This document shows, one piece after another, positions 55,930-64,000 of a DNA stretch of 64,000 bases. The stretch comes from Heterohyrax brucei (taxonomy: Eukaryota > Chordata > Mammalia > Hyracoidea > Procaviidae). How positions within the stretch are numbered: the stretch's first letter is position 1; each line of letters opens with the position of its first letter. The translations under genes were made by a program, and so were the position numbers. Below the pieces are notes generated by a model, which saw only the letters and a list, made by a program, of their open reading frames with translations, had not been told where the DNA came from and searched no databases. The stretch spans positions 54,156,001 to 54,220,000 of the forward strand of contig CM053158.1 of NCBI GenBank assembly GCA_028571685.1, written 5' to 3'.

Positions 55930-57976
55930 TCATACCTACCAACCATGGTGCTGAATGTAAATAGATTAAATGCACAAATAGAGACAGAGAGTGGCAGATT
56001 GGTTAAAAACACATAATCGATATATGTGATGCCTACAGAAGACACACCTGAGACTTAAAGACATAGACAAACTAAAACTGAAATATATATAAAATATATA
56101 TAAAATATATATCAAGCAAACAACATTTAAAAAAGGGCAAGAGTGGCAATATTGATGTCTGATACAATAGATTTTAAAGTAAATCCAGCACATTGGATAA
56201 GGAAGGGAGGACACTGTGTAATGATTAAAGGGTCAATACTGCAGCAGAATATAACCATATTAAATATTTATGCATCCCATGATAAGTCTCCAAAATACAT
56301 AAAACAAACTCTAACTCCATTGAAAACAGAAGTAAATAGCTCCACAATAACAGTAGCAGACTTCCACATACAACAGTCAGTGAAGGACAGAACATCCAGA
56401 AAGAAGCACAATAAAGTCACAGAAGATCTACGTGCCACAATCAACCAACTTGACCTCATAGACATATACAGCATCCAAATATATATTCTTCTCCAACACT
56501 CATGGAACATTCTCTAGAATAGAACACATACTAGGGTATTAATCAAGTCTTAGCAAAATTCAAATCATTGAAATATTACAAAGCATCTTTTTAGAACATA
56601 AAGCCATAAATGGAGAAATCAGTAACAGAAAAAGGAAGGGGGAAAAAAAGGCAAACACACAAAAACTGAACAACGCTTTGCTCAAAAACTACTTGGGTTT
56701 TAGAAGAAATCAAGGACAGAATAAAGAAATTACCAGAATCTGATGTGAATGAAAACACACCCTACCAGAGCCTTTCGGATACAGCAAGAGCAGTGGTCAG
56801 ATGTCAGTTTATATCAATAAATGCACATAGCCTGAAAGAAGAAAGGGCTGAAACCAAAGCATTAACCCTACAACTGGAATAAGTAGAAAGACAGAAACGA
56901 AGGAAGCCCTCTGGCACCAGAATAAAGCAAATAATAAAAATTAGAGAACAACTAAATGAATTGGAGAATAGAAAAACAATTAAAAGAGCTAAGAAGACCA
57001 AAACTCATTCATTGCAAACACCAACAAAAGCTATAAATCACTGGACAAAATGACAAATGGAAAACAGGAGAGGAAGCAAATAAACTGAATTTGAAATTAG
57101 ATGGGCAATATCACAACAGACCAAACTGAAATTAAAATATGAAAAACTGTACTCTAACAAATATGAAAACCTAGAGGAATGGACAAAATTGCTAGAAAAA
57201 TAGTACCTGACAAAACTAACACAAACAGAAGTAGAACAACTAAATAAAACTGTAAGAGACTGAAAACGTAATTTAAAAACTCCCAACCAGAAAAAGTCTT
57301 GGTCCTGAGGGCTTCATTCTATAAAACTTTTAGAGAAGAGTTGACTCCATTACTAAAGGTATTTCAGAGCGTGGAAAATTATGGAATGCTGCCAAATCAT
57401 TCAATGAAGCCAAAATAACCCTGATACCAAGACCAGATAAAGATACCACACACACAAAAAAAAATTACAGACCAATATCTTTCACGAACTTAGAGGCAAG
57501 AAGTCTTCAACTAAATTTTAACCAAAGAAATTCAACAATATCTCAAAAAAAAAAATTCATCATGGCCAAGTCGGATTCACACCAGAGATGCAGGTGTAGC
57601 TCAATATTAGAAAAACAATTAATGTAATCAACCACATAAATAAAACAGAAGACAAGAATTACTTGATCTTATCAGTTAATACAGAAAAGACATTTCACAA
57701 AGTCCAACACCCATTCATCTTGGAAACTTGCAGCAAAATAGGAAGAGAAGGGAAATTCCTCAGCATACTAAAGGGAATTCATACAAAGTCAACAGCCAAT
57801 ACCATTCTAAATGGAGAGAGTCTGAAAGCATTCCCCTTGAGAATAGCAACTAGACAAGGATGCAGTCTGTCACCACCTTTACTCGACACTGTGCTAGAGG
57901 TGCTAGCCACAGCAATCAGGCTAGCAAAAGAAATAAACACACCCAAATTGGAAAGGAAGAAAAGCATTTATATTTT
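55930..57976 (+). pseudogene. L1E ORF2 N-terminal half, inactive
   Basis: Endonuclease text in 56143-56517 (VAILMSDTIDFKV, ITILNIYASHDKSPKYIKQT). RT text appears in 57663-57980 (ILSVNTEKTFHKVQH, TRQGCSLSPPLLDTVLEVLA). It ends before the FADD block. Many stops and frameshifts. Confidence 0.8.
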
Positions 57977-60549
57977 GTGACTCAAGTTTGTGAGCTCCTT
58001 CGCAGCTATCATTGGTGGTGGCCGGGCACCATCCAGTTCTTACGGTCCAAAGTTGATGTAGGCACCCACTCATGTGGGTCTCTCTATCTTCTGGGTTATC
58101 TTTACCCCATGTCATTTTGGCCCTTGGTGAGCATCCATTCTTGCTGAGTTAGGACCATTTGCTGTGCCCTCGGATGGCAGCTTGGCAGCTTTTAAGACCC
58201 CAGACGCCACTCACCAATGTGGGGTGCAGACAGCCCTCTGAGCAAAGTGCTAGTTGTGCCAGTTGGCCTTGATCTCGCCTAAGAACATGGTCTCCTGCCC
58301 CCACCTCAGCTACTCTGTCCCTGCAATATTCGGTTAAGATGGAAGGAGTATTCAAATTATGTTGAAGTCCACTTAATATTGTTCTTGTTTCTAATGTGTG
58401 CTATCACCGATTTCATCCAACCAAACTTCTACCAACTATCTAATCTAAGCCCTCCCCGCTTTGCCCTCCATCCCTCTCTCCCTTCCCTTGCAGCCATCAA
58501 AGAGTCTTTTCTTCTATACATAAATCTGTTTTTAAGTTCTTATCGTACAGGTCTCATACAATATTTGTCCTTTTGGCACTGACTAATTTCACTCAACATA
58601 ATGTCTTCCAGTTGAAACCAGATTATGAGATGTTTCTTGGAATCATCATTATTCTTTATCACTGCATAGTTCTCCATTGAGTATATGTACCATGGTTTAC
58701 CTATCCATTCCTCTGTTGTTGGGCATTTGAGTTGATTCCATCTTTTTGCTATCGTGGACTGTGCTGCAATAAACATTCTTTTGCATGTATCCATTGGTGT
58801 GAATGGCCGTGATTCTGTAGGATATATTCTAAGCAGCATGAGTACTCAGTCATATGGTATATCTTTACCCACTTTTTTTAAGGAAGCGCCAGATTGCTTT
58901 CCAAAGAGACTGGACCATTTTGTAACCCCACCAACAATGTAGGAGAGTTCCACGTTCTCCATAGCCTCTCCAATATTTGTTGTTTTCTGGTTTTGGGACC
59001 ATGGCCAACCTTGTTGGTGTGAGACGGTATCTCATTGTCATTTTGATTTGAATTTCTTTAATAACTAAAGATCATGAACATGTCCACATGTGTTTTTTGG
59101 CTGCCTGGATCTCCTCTTTAGAGAAGTGTCTGTCCATCTGCTTGCCTATTGCTTAACTGGATGATTTATCTTCTTCTTATTGATATTTTGTAGTACTTTA
59201 TAGATTATGAAGATCAGGCATCGGTCTGACATAGAGTTGCCAAATATTTTTTCCCATTCTGTAGATGGCCTTTATTCTATTAATAAAGTCTTTGAATGAG
59301 CAAAAGTATTTGATTCTTAATAGTTCCCATTTATGTATTTTCTCTTCCGTTGATGGTGGTTTGTTTGACAGATTTTGAAGTCTGTCTACATTGTGTATTA
59401 AAACTTCCATTGTTGTTACTACATTTTCTTGGATGAGCTTTATCAGTTTAGATTTGATATTTAGGTCTTTTATCCAATTGGAGTTGGTTTTTGTACAAGG
59501 TGTAAGATATGGATCTTGTTTCAATTTATTGCAGATGGATATCCAATTTTGCCAGCACCATTTGTTGAAGATACTGTTTTTACCCCAGTTTAATGTCTTA
59601 GGGCCTTTGTCGAATATCAGCTGTTCATAGGCAGAAGGTGTCATCTCTGGTGTCTCAATTCTGTTCCACTGATTGATCCGTCTGTTCTTGTACCAGTACC
59701 AGGCTGTTTTGATGACTGTGGCAGTGTACTATGTTCTAAAGTCAGGAAATGAGAGTCCTCCCAGTGTGTTCTTCTTCTTTGGTAATACCTTAATTATTCA
59801 GCACTTCTTCCCATTCCAGACAAAATTGGTGTTTGTTTCTCCATCTCATGAAAAAAATGACGCTGAAACTTGTATTGCTATTGCATTATATAAGTAGATT
59901 GCTTTGGGTAAAATAGACATTTTTCACAATGTTAAGTCTTTCTGTCCATGAGCAGGGTAGGTTTCTCCATTTATCTAAGTCTCTTTAGTTTCTTGTAGTA
60001 GGGACTTGTAGTTCTCCTTGTAAAGGTCTGTTATTTCTCCTGTTAGATTAATTCCTAGGTACTTTACCTTCTTAGTGGCTATTAGTAAATGGTATTGATT
60101 TGATGATTTCTTCCTTAACAGTCTCATTGTTGGTATAAAGGAATCCTACTGATTTATTTATGTTTACCTTGTATCCTGAGACTTTGCTGAACTCTTCTAT
60201 CAGTCTGAGTAGTTTACTCATAGATTCTTTGGGATTCTCTGCAGGTACAATCATATCATCAGCAAACAGGGAGGTTTTGACTTCTTCTTTGCCGATGCAG
60301 ATGCCCTTTATTTTTTTGGTCTTGTCTAATTGCTCTGGCTAGAACTTCTAGTACAATGTTGAATAGGAGAGGTGACAGTGGGCATCTTTGTCTATTTCCT
60401 GTTCTGAAGGGAAACTCCTTCAGTCTCTCTCCATTCAGGATGATGTAGGAAGTTGGCTTTGTACAAATGGCCCTTATTGCATTGAGAAATTTTCTGTCTA
60501 TGCCTATTTTGCTAAGAGTTTTTATCAAGAATGGGTGTACAAAGTTTTT
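57977..60549 (-). mobile_element. L1 piece ('L1F') lacking its 3' end, inside L1E
   Basis: Minus-strand L1 from mid 3' UTR (family 1; 'GTTTGTGAGCTCCTTCGCAG') back through ORF2 to the RT at about 60549. It keeps [13 protein letters not shown] (near 60260) and [16 protein letters not shown]. There is no poly(T), about 430 bp of UTR are missing at the left edge, and no target duplication is visible. Confidence 0.85.
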
Positions 60550-61247
60550 TTTTAATTAAATGCTTTGTATCCCACTTTGATGAGAGGCATCTGGGAGTCT
60601 TAAAAACTAGCAAGTGAACATCTAAGAAACATCGGCTGGTCCCAACACACCTGGAGCAGAAGAGAATGAAAGAGATCAAAGACATAAGGAAAATGTGAGT
60701 AGAATAAACAGAAAGGGCCACAGAATCCAGGAACCATGTCAGCATGAGACCAGAAGAACTAGATGGTGCCCAGCCAGGCAACACAACAAAGAGTCTCTGA
60801 CAAGGCAGGAAAAAAGTAGGTGCAGAACTCAAACTCTATTAAAAAGACCAAACTTGATGGTTCAACAGACTGAAGGTCCCTTCAAGACACTACCCCTGGG
60901 CTTACTGTCAGGCCAGAAACGAAAACGTTCCCAAAGTCAAGTCTTAACACAAAGAATGGACTGGACTATAAGTCATAAAATGATGCTAGCAAAAAGTCTG
61001 GTTTTTGGCTTAAGTAGATAAGTGAAACTAACCGGAGAGCTCCTCCTCAGATGCAAGATGAGAGTGCAGAGATAGACAGGAGCTGGTTGAATGAATGGGA
61101 TATACAGGGCAGAAAGCAGAAGTATGCTGTCACACTGTGAGGAGAGCAGCTAGAGTTACACAGCAAACTACAGGTAAATTTTTGTATGACAACTGGCTTG
61201 GATTTTAAACTTTCACTTGAAGCTGAAGCAAATATGAAAAAAAAAAG
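60550..61247 (+). mobile_element. L1E 3' UTR (family 2) with poly(A)
   Basis: 'GAGACCAGAAGAACTAGATGG', 'TTTTTGTATGACAACTGGC' and an A-run at 61239-61248. It is the sense form of the UTR at 36667-37600 and starts part-way through it. Confidence 0.8.
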
Positions 61248-61248
61248 A

Positions 61249-61614
61249 AGATAAAAAAGAAGTTCTGATTTCAGCCATAGAAATCTGTTTTGATGAAGGA
61301 ATACTGTTGTTAAAAGTATTTAGAAACTGGAATTCCCATTTGAAGGAAAATATGAGTACCCATGTTGAATCCCTCTACAGCTAAAGAGCTGAGGCACAGC
61401 AGCATATAGGGGTTTAGACAATGTCATTGGGAACAGGTCCCTCTCCATCTCTCTGTTCTCTACCTTGTTGACAACATTCTCAGAAAAAGTTCACTTCAAG
61501 TGGTAGTATTTGCACTTGTCCCAAATTCATACCCAAGAGAAAAGGTAGAACATCTCTTTGTTAGATGCTCTTTAAGGTAGGATTCTCATGAGAAGCTAGA
61601 CCAATTAGGTATAA
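61249..61614. other. No recognised feature
   Basis: About 365 bp with no gene or named repeat. Confidence 0.4.
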
Positions 61615-61961
61615 AAACTGAAACCCAGCCCATTGCTGTTGAGTCAATTCTGACTCATAGTGATCCTATGCCAAACAGAAAGCAAACCCACTGCCATCAA
61701 GTCGATTCCAACTCATAGTGACCCTGTAGGATAGAATAGAACCGCTCCATAGAATTTCCAAGCAGCACCTAGCAGATTCAAACTGCCGACCTTATGGTTT
61801 GCAGATGAAACACTTAACCACTATGCAACCAGGGTTTCCTAATAGAATGGAATAGAATTTCCCCACAGGGTTTCCAAGGAGCGCCTGGTGGATTTGAACT
61901 GCCAATCTTTTTTGGTTAGCTGCCACAGCTCTTAACCATTATACCACCAGGGTTTCCAATG
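61615..61961 (-). mobile_element. AfroSINE with a second AfroSINE nested inside
   Basis: Outer copy: 61615-61672 ('CCCATTGCTGTTGAGTCAATT') and 61845-61961 ('GGTTTCCAAGGAGCGCCTGG', 'ACCATTATACCACCAGGG'). Inner copy: about 61677-61844, full length ('AAACCCACTGCCATCAAGTC' to 'CAACCAGGGTTTCC'), same orientation. Confidence 0.92.
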
Positions 61962-62034
61962 AGATATTATATAAGTATGAAAATTATGTATGGAGAGATG
62001 CAATAATTATATAATTTTTAAGTTTATGTTTTTA

Positions 62035-62360
62035 AAGGGATTGATTCACATGGTTTTAGGGGCTTGCAAGTTGAAAATCTATAGGTCAGGTAACAGGTTG
62101 GGAATTCTGGCAGGAAGTTTATTTACCGTCTTGAGGCCAAATACTTCGTGTCAAGAAACCTTATTTTTTTTGCTCTTAAGGCCTTCAGCTGGCTGGCTGA
62201 GGCCTACCTACATATGGAGGGTAATTTGGTTTCCTTAAGGTCTGTTGATTTAAATATTAATCATATGTAAATATCTTCATGGCAGTATCTAGAGCAGTGT
62301 TTGACCAAACAACTAGGTCCCATAGCCTAGCCAAGCTGACACATCAAATTAGCCATCGTA
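62035..62360 (-). mobile_element. MLT2-type LTR, partial (ERVL, fossil)
   Basis: 'TTTGCTCTTAAGGCCTTCAGC', 'AGGCCTACCTACATATGGAG' and 'CATAGCCTAGCCAAGCTGAC' are typical antisense MLT2. Ancient. Confidence 0.75.
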
Positions 62361-62374
62361 GATGCCCAAGTAAA

Positions 62375-62566
62375 ATGTCAGTCAGAACAGCTAGTCAGTG
62401 TCAGTGAAAAAGAAGGAGAACTTCGGTGACACAGATACAGTGGCTGCAACAGTGGGCTGAAACATAGCAGGGATTATGAGGCTGTCTCAGGGCTGGGCAA
62501 CAAATCTTTCTGTTACACATAGGGTTGCTAAGAATTGAAGCCAACTGCACCTAGCAACAACAACCA
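62375..62566 (+). mobile_element. RTE (BovB-like) 3' tail
   Basis: 'GACACAGATACAGTGGCTGCA' to 'GCACCTAGCAACAACAACC'. It includes the tail segment also found in AfroSINEs. Confidence 0.8.
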
Positions 62567-63516
62567 GTCTCTGAACCAGTGTCCTTGGTCCTGAGGTTGT
62601 GATTAGGCCTTTGCTCACATGTGTACTCTTGGAGCAGATGTTGGTGGAGAGGAGGTGATGTGAACTCTGCACAGTGATGTGAACTAAGAGCAGGGGAGAG
62701 ATTGTCTTCCAAGGCTAAATCAGGATGTTGTCGCCTGAATAAGTGTAGTAAAGGACACTGTACAGCAAAAAATGTAAACATCAGAGTCCTCAGGTAAAAA
62801 ATCTCTTACCTTTAAGAATTTCTTTCCAACTCTACATCAATGAGATGAGAGGTATTGGCAAAATAGATGATTTTTTCTGACAGTAGCTCTTGGTTTTATT
62901 GGCTATTTCACCGTTTTCAAAGGACAGTGTCTTTTCAGTCATTACGTTATTGATTTGCCCCTGAAAATAATGACTTCAGAGAATTAGGTTCTTGAGGTTT
63001 AATTTCTTTTAAGTGGCCTAATGTGATAGAACTTGCCTATTTTGCTTCTCAATTTCTTTACTCTTCATGATTTCTTTCCTTCGACTGTTTCTCTTAGAAG
63101 CTAAAAGTCTAAGCATTGGAAGCTTAAACTTGCTTTTCCTTAACCACCAGATACTTAGCTGACATTTCAGAAGACAAAGAATAGCTTGGAAATCCATGCT
63201 ATCTGGTCTACCATCCCCAGGTAGGGTGCAGTTAGACCATGCAAAACAAAGCTAATCTTTCTCTTCAAAGATTTTCCCACTGGAAGTTCTGCACCAACGT
63301 CTCAGATTTAATAAGTATGTGAAAGTGTATCCCGTAAACTATGAATAACAATTAATTATAGCAATAGTGACTTCAATTTTTCTTAAAAATCTCTGACTTT
63401 CTTTTCCCAGTTCTCCATCTTCATTGTTTTTCTGTCATTCCAATTAGTCTGGTTCATTCTCTTTAGTTCTTTCTATCAATCTCTCTCAATCAGTTTCTTT
63501 CTTTAACTGCGTACAT
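62567..63516. other. No recognised feature
   Basis: About 950 bp without named repeats or a gene. Confidence 0.4.
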
Positions 63517-63600
63517 ACAGGGGCCTTGGTGATTTAGTGATAAATTTAGTGATAAATTCACCTTTTGTGCAGAAGACCTAGGTTTGATTCCCAGCCAGTG
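63517..63600 (+). mobile_element. tRNA-Gly-like SINE head
   Basis: 'GGGGCCTTGGTGATTTAGTG' resembles a tRNA A-box region and 'GTTTGATTCCCAGCCAGTGCA' is close to the tRNA-Gly T arm and acceptor (B-box GGTTTGATTCC). The 12-base TTTAGTGATAAA is doubled. It is not a working tRNA gene: no cloverleaf holds. I recall such a head at the 5' end of RTE-related repeats in elephants. Confidence 0.55.
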
Positions 63601-63890
63601 CACCTTCCATGTAGTTAGGTTTGACCTTGTGATGTAGTGGTGGCCAATGAAATTTAAGGATATGTTTGTTAGAAGTGTTTGGGGGCCAGAGCTTTTCCGT
63701 ATGACAAAGGATAGAAGTGTGCACAGAGAGCGCTCTCGCCAGGTAGCCTCTTGTCTTTCGACACAACTATTTGAGGATCTCTTATCTAAAAATGCTCGGA
63801 CTATCTCAGAGACACCTACCCAGAGCCCTGAAATGGTTAAGCCATTGAATTAACTATAGGACTGCTTATTACCAGATGTTTTGGTATGCG
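63601..63890 (+). mobile_element. MLT1-type LTR, worn (fossil)
   Basis: 'GTGGTGGCCAATGAAATTTAA' and 'TGGTTAAGCCATTGAATTAAC' fit MLT1 LTRs in order. Ancient; ends uncertain. Confidence 0.5.
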
Positions 63891-63935
63891 CTTCATTATA
63901 TTGTTTGAGCCTCTATAAATGGTTTTTTCAAACCC

Positions 63936-64000
63936 TAGTGACATAGTGGTTAAGCGCTATGTCTGCTAATCAAAAGGTTGGCAGCACAAATCCACGAGGC
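63936..64000 (+). mobile_element. AfroSINE, cut by the window end
   Basis: 'CCCTAGTGACATAGTGGTTAA' and 'GCTAATCAAAAGGTTGGCAG': the tRNA-like head of a copy that continues past the window. Confidence 0.9.

Larger units (their letters stand above)
52808..57976 (+). mobile_element. L1 ('L1E') 5' part: 5' UTR, ORF1, ORF2 to the RT
   Basis: Starts near 'AGAGCCGAGATGGCAGAGTAA', ORF1 at 53865 and ORF2 from about 55930. It stops abruptly at 57976 just before the RT catalytic block, where L1F begins. Its family-2 3' UTR reappears at 60550-61247. About 2 kb of ORF2 and UTR are missing. Possible worn target repeats (AAAAGAGAA left, AAAAAAGAA right) lie beside the two outer ends. Confidence 0.85.

Noticed and set aside
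57977-60549. Twin-priming inversion of a single L1
   Set aside because: The inverted piece overlaps both neighbours in L1 coordinates and its 3' UTR belongs to a different family from the L1E UTR, so two elements fit better.
63517-63600. Functional tRNA-Gly gene
   Set aside because: Only promoter-like boxes and the T-arm side are preserved, with an internal duplication; a SINE head.
1-64000. An undescribed functional gene system
   Set aside because: Every coding-like stretch resolves to broken L1 or RTE frames or chance ORFs; nothing supports an active multi-gene system.

Overview
The window is mammalian nuclear DNA with no host gene that I can support. I see no plausible exon chain, no CpG island, no RNA gene, no operon and no CRISPR array. 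The interspersed repeats point to an afrothere, most likely an elephant or another paenungulate. AfroSINEs (tRNA-derived, with a tail reading roughly GAGTCGGAATCGACTCGACGGCA) occur about twenty times. They sit with BovB-like RTE elements, L1s that carry long lineage-specific 3' UTRs, and many copies of one ERVL-MaLR-type LTR. Family names come from memory of consensus sequences; no library search was run.

Layout: 1-5.1 kb is a stack of MaLR-type elements, including a whole minus-strand provirus lying inside a plus-strand one. 5.1-26.8 kb is a patchwork of solo LTRs, AfroSINEs, old L1 3' ends, RTE 3' ends, MIRs and a MER5A-like element, separated by 0.4-1.4 kb stretches with no repeat I recognise. 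26,843-33,984 is a full-length but inactive L1 ('L1D', plus strand) with intact target-site duplications (TSDs) and a poly(A) tail. 34.0-36.6 kb is mostly plain sequence with MIR, RTE and AfroSINE pieces. 36,657-50,592 is one full-length minus-strand L1 ('L1A') with its own TSD. It has been split by two RTE copies lying tail to tail, by two younger L1s ('L1B' inside an RTE, and 'L1C'), by an AfroSINE and by a 40-bp SINE-tail insertion. 52.2-61.2 kb holds an older L1 3' end and then a plus-strand L1 ('L1E'), whose middle is replaced by a minus-strand L1 piece lacking its 3' end ('L1F'). 61.2-64 kb has nested AfroSINEs, an MLT2-type LTR, an RTE tail, a tRNA-Gly-like SINE head and an MLT1-type LTR.

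Nothing here works as a gene system. What can be read is a layered insertion history: L1 machinery made the A-tailed copies with 10-12 bp TSDs, RTE very likely mobilised the AfroSINEs (they share a 3' tail), and the LTR fossils mark older layers. The best second-look items are the L1A nest, the 3'-truncated L1F insertion, the tail-only mini-insertions, an internally deleted RTE, and four small inverted repeats that look like template-switch scars. I found no candidate for an undescribed functional system.
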